DNA of 64,000 bases from JAOBAU01 sp034667465. Lineage in GTDB: Bacteria > Acidobacteriota > Thermoanaerobaculia > Gp7-AA8. Where the stretch lies: positions 1-64,000 of the forward strand of contig JAXDJV010000029.1 of NCBI GenBank assembly GCA_034667465.1, in the 5' to 3' direction. The position numbers and the translations under genes were made by a program. Of this stretch, positions 42,654 through 50,870 are shown in pieces; the stretch's first letter is position 1; each line of letters starts with the position of its first letter. Below the pieces are notes generated by a model, which worked only from the letters and a program-made list of their open reading frames with translations, was not told the origin of the DNA and made no database searches.

Positions 42654-42793
42654 CGGTTGATGCTCCTTTCGAGGTTGCAAGTTAGACCTCGCCGCCGCGC
42701 GCGACTTCACCGCTTCGCAAGCGCTTTGTAAGAAAGGTAAAACCTCGTTTGAGCACCGTTTGGCGGCGAAATCGCGATGCTAGACTCGCCGCC

Positions 42794-44518
42794 ATGCCCC
42801 ACCGCTGGCTCCTCGTGCTCGCCGCCGTGCTCGCGGCCGCGCTGGCGATCCTCGGCACGTTTCAGTACCGCTGGATCGACGAGGTGAGCATCGCCCAGGA
42901 GCGCCGCGAACGCGGCGCGATGGAGCTCTCCGCACGGCGTTTCGGCGATGAGCTCGATCGCGAGATCAATCGCGCAGTCGTCGCGTTCCAGGGAAGCGCG
43001 CTCGATGAACACGAGCTCGCGCGGCGCTACGAGGAATGGGTTGCCGGTGCGCGCGATGCGCGATTGCTATCCGCAATTTATGCGGCGAACGCGAATGAGC
43101 TGCAGCGTTTCGATCCTCGCACGGCACAGCTGGTGACGGAGCCGTGGCCGTCGAACCTCGCGCCGCTGCGCGATTACATCGCGATGATTTCTCCCGGCGC
43201 CGCGCCCGGCCGCCGTCCGCTGGTGGAAGAGATTCCCGCGCTGCTCCTTCCGATGCGACCACGCCCCCCACAGCCAGAACAAATCCCTCTCCCTCCGGAA
43301 GAGGGTGGCCGAAGGCCGGGTGAGGAGCCACCGCCGATCCGGAATGACGGGCCACCGGACGATGATCAACGGCCTGAATTCGCCGAGCCCCTCACCCGCG
43401 CTCCGCGCACCCTCTCGCGGAGGGAGAGGGATGAGAGGCGCCAGCCGTTGCCGCAGTTCTGCGTCGCCGTCATCGATCGCGATTACCTCGAGCACTCGCT
43501 CTTCCCCGAGCTCGCGAGGATGTCGTTTTCACCAGGCGAAGACGTCGCCGTGCTCGAAGCGGATCGCGTCGTCTTTCGCACGAATGCGGCATGGCCGCGA
43601 GACATCACCGACATCCCGGAAGTCGCGGTGCCGCTGATGTCGATGCGCCCTCCGCAGGAACGCGATCTTGCGTCGCGCTGGCGCATCGTCGTGCGCAAAC
43701 ACGGCACATCACTCGCCAATGTGGTTGCGACTTCGCGCACGCGCAATCTCGTCCTAGCATTCGCCATTCTCTTCCTGCTCGCGGCGAGCTTCGCACTCGT
43801 CGCGGTTCTCGCGCGCCGCGCCGATCGACTTCGTCGCCAGCAGCTGGAGTTCGTCGCCGGCATCACGCACGAGCTCAACACGCCGCTCGCCGCACTCTCC
43901 TCTGCCGGACAGAACCTCGCCGACGGAATCATTTCCGAGCCGCCGCAGGTCGCGAAGTACGGCGCGATGATCGTGCGCGAATCGCGGCGGCTCATCGACA
44001 TGGTCGGACAGGTGCTCGACTTCGCCGGCATCCAGGCGCGCAGCGCACCGCGTCGCGTGGAACCGGTCGACGTCTCCGGTCTCATCGATGATGCGGTCGC
44101 GCATTGCCGCTGGCTCGCCGAGGAGGCGGGAGTGAAGTTGGAGACGCAGGTGGCGAGTGATCTGCCTGCCATCGCCGGCGACGAATCAGCGCTCGAGCGC
44201 GCCGTGCAGAACCTGATCGCGAACGCGATTCGTCATGGCGGCGACGGCGAATGGGTCGGCGTCCGCGCGGAGCGCAGCAATGGCGCGGTCGCGATCACGG
44301 TCGAAGATCGCGGACGCGGAATCGCCGCGCGCGATCTTCCGCATCTCTTCGAGCCGTTCTATCGCGGGCGCGATGCGTCGCGCGTTCGCGGCACCGGACT
44401 CGGACTGACGATCGTTCATCAGATCGCCGCCGCGCACGGCGGAAAAGTCGAAGTCGCGCGGCGTCGTCAGCGCGGCGCGGCATTCACACTGCTCATTCCG
44501 GCGGGACAAAATGGCTGA
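42794..44518 (+). CDS. Sensor histidine kinase (HisKA/HATPase) with repeat-derived insert
   Basis: A 574-residue inner-membrane kinase. TM1 is at ~4-22 (LLVLAAVLAAALAILGTF), a ~295-residue periplasmic part follows, and TM2 is at ~319-340. The HisKA box is FVAGITHELNTPLAAL with His359. The ATPase boxes are NLIANAIRHGGDG, DRGRGIAARDLPHLF and RGTGLGLTIVHQI. A HAMP domain is not evident. Residues ~164-213, rich in Pro/Arg/Glu (LPPEEGGRRPGEEPPP), are encoded by an inverted pair of a dispersed repeat inserted in frame. ATG 42794 gives the TM start. The next gene overlaps by 8 bases. Confidence 0.9.
   Translation: MPHRWLLVLAAVLAAALAILGTFQYRWIDEVSIAQERRERGAMELSARRFGDELDREINRAVVAFQGSALDEHELARRYEEWVAGARDARLLSAIYAANANELQRFDPRTAQLVTEPWPSNLAPLRDYIAMISPGAAPGRRPLVEEIPALLLPMRPRPPQPEQIPLPPEEGGRRPGEEPPPIRNDGPPDDDQRPEFAEPLTRAPRTLSRRERDERRQPLPQFCVAVIDRDYLEHSLFPELARMSFSPGEDVAVLEADRVVFRTNAAWPRDITDIPEVAVPLMSMRPPQERDLASRWRIVVRKHGTSLANVVATSRTRNLVLAFAILFLLAASFALVAVLARRADRLRRQQLEFVAGITHELNTPLAALSSAGQNLADGIISEPPQVAKYGAMIVRESRRLIDMVGQVLDFAGIQARSAPRRVEPVDVSGLIDDAVAHCRWLAEEAGVKLETQVASDLPAIAGDESALERAVQNLIANAIRHGGDGEWVGVRAERSNGAVAITVEDRGRGIAARDLPHLFEPFYRGRDASRVRGTGLGLTIVHQIAAAHGGKVEVARRRQRGAAFTLLIPAGQNG
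43283..43431. repeat. Inverted dispersed repeat inside the kinase reading frame
   Basis: Left copy 43283-43327 (ATCCCTCTCCCTCCGGAAGA onward) and right copy 43387-43431, which is its reverse complement with several mismatches (CCCTCACCCGCG...GGAGGGAGAGGGAT). The motif resembles the dispersed CCCTCTCCC...GGGTGAGG repeats of many genomes. It is translated in frame as low-complexity Pro/Arg-rich sequence in the periplasmic sensor region. Confidence 0.85.
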
Positions 44519-45215
44519 CGGTCCGATCCTCGCGCGCCGCGTGCTGCTCGTCGAAGACGAAGAGAGTCTCGTCATCACGCTGCGCGACCGGCTGCTTTCC
44601 GAAGGCTACGAGGTCGAGGCGGTCGGCGATGGAGAGACGGCGACGGAGCGCGGTACGCGCGGACAGTTCGACGTCGTCATTCTCGACGTCGCGCTGCCGC
44701 GCAAGAGCGGCTTCGACGTCTGCCGCGATCTTCGCCAGCGCGGTGTGCAGACGCCGATCATCATGCTGACCGCGCGCGGCCAGGTCATCGATCGGATCCT
44801 CGGTTTGAAGCTTGGCGCAGACGATTACCTGACCAAACCATTCGAGATGGCGGAGCTGCTCGCGCGCATCGAAGCGCTGCTGCGTCGCTCGAAAACGCTT
44901 TCCGCAAGCGCGTCCGACGCCTACGCATTCGGCGACGTCCAAGTCGACTTCCGCAGCGCGGTCGTGCGGCGCGACGGTCAACCTGTTGACGTTTCCGGAC
45001 TCGAGTTCAAACTGCTGCGCTACTTCGTCGAGCGTCGCGGCGCGCTGCTGTCGCGCGACGAACTGCTGGAGAAGGTGTGGGGCTACGACGCGATGCCGGT
45101 CACGCGCACCGTCGACGTCCACGTCGCGTCACTGCGGCAGAAGCTCGAGCGCAATCCGTCGAAGCCGGAGTTCTTCATCACCGTCCACGGCCTCGGCTAC
45201 AAGTTCATCGGCTGA
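44511..45215 (+). CDS. OmpR/PhoB-family response regulator
   Basis: A 234-residue regulator. The receiver has LLVEDEESL, acceptor Asp59 (VVILDVALPRKSG), LTARG and DDYLTKPFEMAELLAR. The winged-helix DNA-binding domain has LEFKLLRYFVERRGALLSRD, VTRTVDVHVASLRQKLE and FFITVHGLGYKFIG. It overlaps the kinase gene by 8 bases and is its cognate regulator. The divergent LTXXQ protein is a likely target. Its 3' end overlaps convergent tsaE by 11 bases. Confidence 0.95.
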   Translation: MADGPILARRVLLVEDEESLVITLRDRLLSEGYEVEAVGDGETATERGTRGQFDVVILDVALPRKSGFDVCRDLRQRGVQTPIIMLTARGQVIDRILGLKLGADDYLTKPFEMAELLARIEALLRRSKTLSASASDAYAFGDVQVDFRSAVVRRDGQPVDVSGLEFKLLRYFVERRGALLSRDELLEKVWGYDAMPVTRTVDVHVASLRQKLERNPSKPEFFITVHGLGYKFIG

Positions 45216-45636
45216 ACTGCGACACGTTGATCTCGCGCGAGCCGTCATCGAGCACGCGGATCGTCACCTCGACGTGCCCTTCCTCGAACTCTTCGAACTC
45301 GCGCTTCGGCCACTCGATCAGCTTCACGCCCGGACCTGCGAGCAGTTCCGGGATGCCGATCTCCAGCCACTCGCGGCGATTGTTCGAGAGTCGATAGCCG
45401 TCGATGTGGATGATCGGCGCGCCGCTGCCCGTCGGATATTCGTGCACGATCGCGAATGATGGTGAGCTGACTTCGAGCGGATCGGCGCCGAGCTCGGTGG
45501 CGATCGCGCGCGCGAGAAATGTTTTTCCGGCGCCGAGGTCGCCGCTGAGATGGACGACGGCATCGCGCGGAAGCGAACGGGCGATCTCGCGTCCGGCTGC
45601 ATCCGATTCGGCCTCGGTTCGAGCGACGAAATTCAT
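45205..45636 (-). CDS. tsaE: tRNA threonylcarbamoyladenosine biosynthesis ATPase TsaE
   Basis: A 143-residue ATPase of the complex that makes t6A37 in ANN-decoding tRNAs, with TsaB, TsaC and TsaD. Walker A is HLSGDLGAGKTFLARAI, with switch motif VSSPSFAIVHEYP and HIDGYRL then LIEWPKR. Its start overlaps the stop of the NAD(P)HX repair gene in ATGA, the same gene pairing seen in E. coli (yjeF-tsaE). Confidence 0.94.
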   Translation of the reverse strand: MNFVARTEAESDAAGREIARSLPRDAVVHLSGDLGAGKTFLARAIATELGADPLEVSSPSFAIVHEYPTGSGAPIIHIDGYRLSNNRREWLEIGIPELLAGPGVKLIEWPKREFEEFEEGHVEVTIRVLDDGSREINVSQFSR

Positions 45637-47135
45637 AGCAGACGCTTCATCGCCATCGGCAACTTCTCCGCGACGTCCATCGCGGCGAGGCCGATATCGC
45701 CGAGCTCCTCTTTCACGAGATCGCCGGCGAAACCGTGCAGGTAAACCGCGGCGCGCGCCGCATCGAACGTGTCGACTCCGCGCGCGAGCAGCGCCGCGAT
45801 CACGCCGCCGAGCACATCGCCCATCCCGCCTGACGCCATGCCGGGATTGCCGGTCGGATTGACGGCGACTTCGCCGGTCGGATCGGCGATGAGCGTGTGA
45901 TGACCTTTCAGTACGACGACGCAGTTCGATGCGCGAGCGGCGGCGGTTGCGGCGCCGATGCGGTCGGCGTTGATCGACTTCGCATCGCTCGACATGATGC
46001 GCGCGAGCTCGCCTGGATGCGGCGTGATGATGCGCGGCCGCGCGTTCGGATTGAGCTCGGCGGGCTTACCGGCGAATGCGTTCAGCGCGGATGCATCGAT
46101 GACGAGCGGCAGCTCGATTGCGGCGACGAGGTTGCGAACGCGCGCGTAGCTTTCCTCATCGTCCGGCAGACCGGGACCGATCAGCACCGCCGATTTCGTT
46201 TTGATGAACGCGAGCACGTCATCGCCGCTGTACGTCATCGACTCGACCGAGCCGGCGTTGACGACCGCCGCCGCTTCGCGATCGGTCACGATCGTCACCA
46301 GTCCCGCGCCGCCGCGAATCGCACCACGCGCGGCGAGAACCGCCGCGCCGGTGCGTCCCGGCGAGCCGGCGACGATCGCGACGTGGCCGTAGGTTCCTTT
46401 GTGCGTCGCGGCGAGTCGCGGCTCGATGTACGGAACGACGTCGGACGGAGTCGTGAGCGACAGCGTCACGTCTTCGTCGTCGACCGCGCCGCCGGGAATC
46501 GAGATGTCGGCGACGATCACCTCACCGCAGAACGTCGCGGCCGGTTCGAAGACATGAGCGATCTTCGGCGCCGCGAACGTGATCGTCACCGCCGCCTGAA
46601 TGCACGGCTCGAACGGTGTTGCTGACGACGCATCGAGTCCGCTCGGGACGTCGACGGCGACGATTGGCGCGGCCAGCTCGCCGACCGCGCGAATGATGTT
46701 TTCGTAGAGCCCTTCCGGCGCGCGATTGAGGCCGGTGCCGAAGATCGCATCGACGACGACGTCGCAATCGGACGCGTGCGCGAGCGCGTTGACGAGCGAG
46801 TCGTCGTCGGTCGCTTCGTAGATCGGTAGGTTGAGTCGTTCGCAGATGCGGAGATTCGTTTCGGCATCGCCGCTGAATTTGCTCCGCGAACCGGCGATGA
46901 TGATCGTCACGCCGACGCCGCGGTTGTGGAGATGCCGCGCGATGGCGAGACCGTCGCCGCCGTTCGAGCCGGTGCCGCAGAAAATCGACACGCGATCGAC
47001 CGACGCGTAGTGCTCGAAGATCGCGTCGACGCAGGCGATGGCGGCGTTCTCCATCAACAGCAGCGACGGAATGCCGAAGCGGTCGGTGGCGCGGCGGTCG
47101 ATGTTGCGCATTTGCGCGGACGTCAGGATCTTCAT
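45633..47135 (-). CDS. nnr: Bifunctional NAD(P)HX epimerase/dehydratase
   Basis: A 500-residue metabolite-repair enzyme restoring NAD(P)H from hydrated NAD(P)HX. The N-terminal YjeF_N epimerase domain (~1-215) has LLMENAAIACVDA and FCGTGSNGGDGLAIARHL. The C-terminal ribokinase-like dehydratase domain (~225-500) has ATHKGTYGHVAIVAGSPG, TPHPGELARI, VVLKGHHTLIADP and GNPGMASGGMGDVLGG. ATG 47135 overlaps the upstream stop in ATGA, which supports it over the in-frame ATG at 47141. It is followed by tsaE. Confidence 0.95.
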   Translation of the reverse strand: MKILTSAQMRNIDRRATDRFGIPSLLLMENAAIACVDAIFEHYASVDRVSIFCGTGSNGGDGLAIARHLHNRGVGVTIIIAGSRSKFSGDAETNLRICERLNLPIYEATDDDSLVNALAHASDCDVVVDAIFGTGLNRAPEGLYENIIRAVGELAAPIVAVDVPSGLDASSATPFEPCIQAAVTITFAAPKIAHVFEPAATFCGEVIVADISIPGGAVDDEDVTLSLTTPSDVVPYIEPRLAATHKGTYGHVAIVAGSPGRTGAAVLAARGAIRGGAGLVTIVTDREAAAVVNAGSVESMTYSGDDVLAFIKTKSAVLIGPGLPDDEESYARVRNLVAAIELPLVIDASALNAFAGKPAELNPNARPRIITPHPGELARIMSSDAKSINADRIGAATAAARASNCVVVLKGHHTLIADPTGEVAVNPTGNPGMASGGMGDVLGGVIAALLARGVDTFDAARAAVYLHGFAGDLVKEELGDIGLAAMDVAEKLPMAMKRLL

Positions 47136-47815
47136 TCCCATCCTCTCAGCAGCGCCGGCAGTTCGCCGCTCGCGTCGCGAGCGACGGCGATGAAACGGTC
47201 GAGATCTTCGGCGACGTCGATGTCGGAACGTTCCGGTAACGTCGCCAGCGTCGCGCCGGCGGTGGCGATCTTCGCGACGGTCGTCGACAGAACGTCGGCG
47301 CTGCCCCACGCGATGTCAGCGAAGATCGAAGTGTCGAACGCGGCGGCGCGGCAGCCGATCAGGTAGTAGCCGCCGTCGGTGGCCGGACCGATGACCCATT
47401 CGCAACTGTCGAGCAGCGCGAAGGCGTGGTCGATCAGCTCGCGCGTGAGTCGCGGCTCGTCGACGCCGATCGCGACGATCTTCTGCGTGCGATGAAAGAA
47501 GAAGCGTTCGGAGAATGCCATCGACATCCGATCGCCGAGCGTCGCGCCGGTCTGCATCGCCACCGAGCGCTCGCCGAACGCGCGGCGCAGCGAGTCGCCG
47601 TCGGCATTTTCGGTCGGCGCCCAGAGCACTTCGATCTCGATTTCCGGAGACGATTCGCCGACGCCTGCGAGGACATCGGCAAGCATCGCCTGGTAAACGG
47701 CGAGCGCGCGCTCTTCACCGATCGCGGCGGCGAGACGCGTCTTCACGCGGCCGCGCTCCGGCAGCCGGGCGAAGACGAGCAGCCGTTGCGGCGGCGGCGG
47801 GACGGTCGCGAACAT
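47132..47815 (-). CDS. DUF2064/TIGR04282-family glycosyltransferase-like protein
   Basis: A 227-residue GT-A-like protein. It has VFARLPERGRVKTRLAAAIG, the nucleotide-binding start of the TIGR04282 family, followed by AVYQAMLADVLAGV, IGVDEPRLTRELIDHAF and the hallmark VIGPATDGGYYLIGC. Some members sit in arsenosugar biosynthesis clusters, but no such context exists here. It is the first gene of a run with nnr and tsaE, overlapping nnr in ATGA, and lies divergent from the SAM hydrolase gene with only 23 bases between the starts. Confidence 0.88.
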   Translation of the reverse strand: MFATVPPPPQRLLVFARLPERGRVKTRLAAAIGEERALAVYQAMLADVLAGVGESSPEIEIEVLWAPTENADGDSLRRAFGERSVAMQTGATLGDRMSMAFSERFFFHRTQKIVAIGVDEPRLTRELIDHAFALLDSCEWVIGPATDGGYYLIGCRAAAFDTSIFADIAWGSADVLSTTVAKIATAGATLATLPERSDIDVAEDLDRFIAVARDASGELPALLRGWE

Positions 47816-47838
47816 CGGCCCGTGAGTATAGTTCGCGC

Positions 47839-48597
47839 GTGCGCAGCATCGCCCTCCTGACCGATTTCGGCCTTCGCGATCCGTACGTGGCGTCGATGAA
47901 AGGCGTGCTGGCGTCGCGCACCGATGCGCGCATCGCCGATCTGACGCACGAGCTCGAGCCGTTCGATGTCTTCGGCGCCGCCTGGTTTCTGGCGACCGTT
48001 TGGCAGTGGTGGCCGGCCGGAACGGTGTTCGTCGCGGTGGTCGATCCCGGCGTCGGGACTGCGCGGCGCATCGTGGCATTCGAGCGCGACGGCCGGACGT
48101 TTCTCGCGCCCGACAATGGATTGCTGACGTTCATCGATGATGGGAGTGGCGCGGTGTCGGTCGAGGACGAGTCGCACTTTCTCCCGTCGAACAGCACGAC
48201 GTTTCACGGACGCGATCGATTCGCGCCGATTGCCGCGGCGATTGCGAACGGCGTCTCGCTCGCGGTGCTCGGGCCGCGGATCGATGACCTCGTGCACCTC
48301 GATTACGAAGCACCGCGCTACGAATGCGCGCGCGTCGACGGCACGATCGTGGCGATCGATCGCTTCGGCAACGTCATCACCGACATCGAGCGAAGCCGCA
48401 TCGCGTTCGATCGATTCGCACTGCGCGCCGGCGATGTGATCGTCGAGCGGATGGCGACGACGTACGCGGATGGTGGCGACGACTCGTTTCTCATCACCGG
48501 CTCGAGCGGTCATATCGAAGTGTCGATTCGGAACGACAGCGCGGCAGTGAAGTTGCACTTGAAGCGCGGCGATTGCGTAACGGTCATTCCAAAGTGA
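47839..48597 (+). CDS. SAM hydroxide adenosyltransferase (DUF62)
   Basis: A 252-residue enzyme of the DUF62/COG1912 family, which hydrolyses S-adenosylmethionine to adenosine and methionine and is related to fluorinases and chlorinases. It has IALLTDFGLRDPYVASMKG at the N-terminus, VAVVDPGVGTARR, FLAPDNGLLT, STTFHGRDRFAP and the C-terminal GSSGHIEVSIRNDSA, which builds the adenine site. GTG 47839 begins the protein exactly where the family does. The DPGVG and HGRD region fits a hydrolase. The next start overlaps its stop by one base (TGATG). Confidence 0.92.
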   Translation: MRSIALLTDFGLRDPYVASMKGVLASRTDARIADLTHELEPFDVFGAAWFLATVWQWWPAGTVFVAVVDPGVGTARRIVAFERDGRTFLAPDNGLLTFIDDGSGAVSVEDESHFLPSNSTTFHGRDRFAPIAAAIANGVSLAVLGPRIDDLVHLDYEAPRYECARVDGTIVAIDRFGNVITDIERSRIAFDRFALRAGDVIVERMATTYADGGDDSFLITGSSGHIEVSIRNDSAAVKLHLKRGDCVTVIPK

Positions 48598-50153
48598 TGA
48601 AGCGCGCGCTGGTCGTATTGCTGGTCGTGTTCGCCGCACTTGCGGCAGCGGGCGCGTTCTACATCCACGCGCAGCGCGTGCATCAGCAGGCGGCGATCGA
48701 CCTGCTGCTGGACGGCGACGAAGCGGGAGCGAAGCCGCATCTCGATGCGCTACGGCGGCGGACGGTGTTCTTTCCCGCAGTGCCCAAGCACGAAGTCGCA
48801 CGGCGGCTCTTCGCGCGCGGCGCGTACGACGCGTTCCTCAGATACGACGAGGCGTCGCGCGAACGGAACACGTCGTCGGACGTCCTGCTCGATCGAGCCG
48901 CCGCGCTCGCATCCACCAGCCGTGTTTCCGAAGCCGGCAAACTCTTCGTCACCGTCGATCCAGCGAAAGCCGATCCGACGCTCTACGCGATGCTGCGCGA
49001 TGCCCTCGCCGCTCGCGCCGCCGGCCGCATCCCGTACGTTTTCGATCGCGATGGACATCCGCTCGCGGTTTACGACGTCGGCAGCGCGGCGGTCCTCGCG
49101 GAGAACCTCGACTTCCAGCCTCTCGTCGATACGCTCATCACGCCGCGTGTCGATCAGTTAGGTACGGAGAAGACGCTCGACACGACGCTCGACCCGCGCG
49201 TGCAGCGCGCCGCCATCGCCGCGCTCGGCGCGTATCGCGGCACGCTCGTCGCCATCGATCCGCGCACGAACGAGATCCTCGCCATCGCCTCCACGAACGG
49301 CGCGGCGCTCGATCATCAGTACGAGCCAGGCTCGGTCGTCAAGGTGTTGACCGGTTTGAACTCGATCGACTCCGGCGTCGCCCTGACCTTTCCGTATCAG
49401 TGCAACGGTTCCCTCGACATTGACGGCACCCGCTTCGGCGACTGGATGCCGAACGGTCACGGCACACTCGAAACACTCGACGAAGCGCTTGCGGTCTCCT
49501 GCAACATTGTCTTCGCTGATCTCGGTCTGCGCCTCGGCGACCGGAGCATCCGCCCCTTCATGACGAAGCTCGGCTTCGACGGTCAAACTGATACCGGTCT
49601 CGCAACGCTTCCGCTCGGCAGGCTGACGGCGCCAATCGCATCGCGCAACGACACCGCGCATCTCGCGATCGGCCTCGAGCACGAGACGATCACACCGCTG
49701 CATCTCGCAATCCTCGCCTCGATGATGGCGAATCGTGGCCTGCTCGCTTCTCCGCGACTCCTGCGCACTCGCCGCACGATCCTCGGCGACGTGGCGTTGC
49801 GCACGCCGGTGCCGTCGGACACGCGCATCGCCAGCGATCGCGCCGCAGTAATGATGATTCATGCGATGGAAGCGGTCGTCACCGATCCGCGCGGCACCGG
49901 CCGTCGTGCGTTCGTCGACGGCGTTCCGATCGCGATGAAAACCGGAACCGCCGGCACGCGCGAGAAAGGCTACGACGCCCTGGTGATGGCGTTCGCGCCG
50001 GCACAGTCGCCGACGATCGCGTTCGCGATCATCGCCGAGAACGCCGGACACGCGGAAGTTGCCGGCGCGCAGATCGCACACGACTTCGTCGCGCAGATGT
50101 TCAACGCGACGCAGCGTACGACGGACGCCGCCACCGAAGCCGCGAAGCCGTAG
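48597..50153 (+). CDS. Penicillin-binding transpeptidase
   Basis: A 518-residue periplasmic enzyme anchored by an N-terminal segment (VVLLVVFAALAAAGAFYIH). A repeat-like helical region (~30-150) is followed by the acyl-serine transpeptidase domain, with Ser246-X-X-Lys249 (EPGSVVKVLTG), the S-x-N motif in AVSCNIVFADL and the KTG motif in AMKTGTAG. There is no glycosyltransferase domain, so it resembles class B PBPs, but it is shorter and lacks their usual N-terminal dimerisation module. It is coupled by a TGATG overlap to the SAM hydrolase gene. Confidence 0.88.
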   Translation: MKRALVVLLVVFAALAAAGAFYIHAQRVHQQAAIDLLLDGDEAGAKPHLDALRRRTVFFPAVPKHEVARRLFARGAYDAFLRYDEASRERNTSSDVLLDRAAALASTSRVSEAGKLFVTVDPAKADPTLYAMLRDALAARAAGRIPYVFDRDGHPLAVYDVGSAAVLAENLDFQPLVDTLITPRVDQLGTEKTLDTTLDPRVQRAAIAALGAYRGTLVAIDPRTNEILAIASTNGAALDHQYEPGSVVKVLTGLNSIDSGVALTFPYQCNGSLDIDGTRFGDWMPNGHGTLETLDEALAVSCNIVFADLGLRLGDRSIRPFMTKLGFDGQTDTGLATLPLGRLTAPIASRNDTAHLAIGLEHETITPLHLAILASMMANRGLLASPRLLRTRRTILGDVALRTPVPSDTRIASDRAAVMMIHAMEAVVTDPRGTGRRAFVDGVPIAMKTGTAGTREKGYDALVMAFAPAQSPTIAFAIIAENAGHAEVAGAQIAHDFVAQMFNATQRTTDAATEAAKP

Positions 50154-50192
50154 ACCGAGCCTCTGGCAACCAGCGCGGGCGGTCGTACCGCC

Positions 50193-50552
50193 TCAGCGGC
50201 GCTGCTGCTGTTCCCGCAGCCGCTCGATCTGAATCGACAGGAACTCTTTCAGCGACTGCTCCTGCTCCGCCGGCACCGCGTTGAACTGAATCGCGGAACG
50301 GAAAACGTATTCGGGATCGCCGTCGCTGCGCCGCACCTGCACGACCGAGCGGAGCACCTGACACGGAATGTAAATCCCGCCGTAGCTCGGGAAGATCAGC
50401 GTGCACGCGGTGCCTGCTTTGATCGGCGAGCGATGGACGACCGCGGCGCCTGAAAGGCTGAGATCGATCAGCTCACCGTTGATGTCGGAAAGCTGCACCG
50501 GAATCGAGGCTGTCGAAACCCGTTCCGCACGTCGACGATCTTTGCCGGACAT
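50193..50552 (-). CDS. PilZ-domain protein
   Basis: A 119-residue protein consisting of one PilZ domain. The c-di-GMP-binding RRRAER motif near the start and the DLSLSGA motif at ~30 match the consensus RxxxR and (D/N)xSxxG. It continues with a barrel strand pattern, GTACTLIFPSYGGIYIPCQV. It likely acts as a stand-alone c-di-GMP receptor. It is followed upstream on the same strand by a small lipoprotein gene 12 bases away. Confidence 0.88.
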   Translation of the reverse strand: MSGKDRRRAERVSTASIPVQLSDINGELIDLSLSGAAVVHRSPIKAGTACTLIFPSYGGIYIPCQVLRSVVQVRRSDGDPEYVFRSAIQFNAVPAEQEQSLKEFLSIQIERLREQQQRR

Positions 50553-50564
50553 AAGACCGCGCGA

Positions 50565-50870
50565 TTATACGGTCGGAGCGCCCGCGCTCCTCTGTGCGCC
50601 GAGCGTTTCAAAGACTTCGTCAACCGTCCGCTGTTCCCCGCGTCCGTACGCCGCGTCAATCTGCTGCACGTAGACCTCGGCCGGCTGCTGGTAAACGCGC
50701 TGATTGCCGCCCTTCGCTTCTTTCGCTTTCTCGTGACCGAGCAGCGACCGCACATACAGCGTCTTCTCGTCGTGCGACATCTTTTGCCAGTCCGCGCGCG
50801 TCGCGGTCGTTTGCGCGCACGCAAAAAGGACGAGCAGCACGCAGATGAACAACCGCCTCAACGAATCCAC
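50565..50870 (-). CDS. Small lipoprotein of unknown function
   Basis: A 101-residue protein with a lipoprotein-type signal LFICVLLVLFAC. A charged helical body follows (WQKMSHDEKTLYVRSLLGHE) and YVQQIDAAYGRGEQRTVDEVFETL. No family recognised. It overlaps the 3' end of nadE by 13 bases and precedes the PilZ gene, so all three are probably cotranscribed. Confidence 0.7.
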   Translation of the reverse strand: MDSLRRLFICVLLVLFACAQTTATRADWQKMSHDEKTLYVRSLLGHEKAKEAKGGNQRVYQQPAEVYVQQIDAAYGRGEQRTVDEVFETLGAQRSAGAPTV

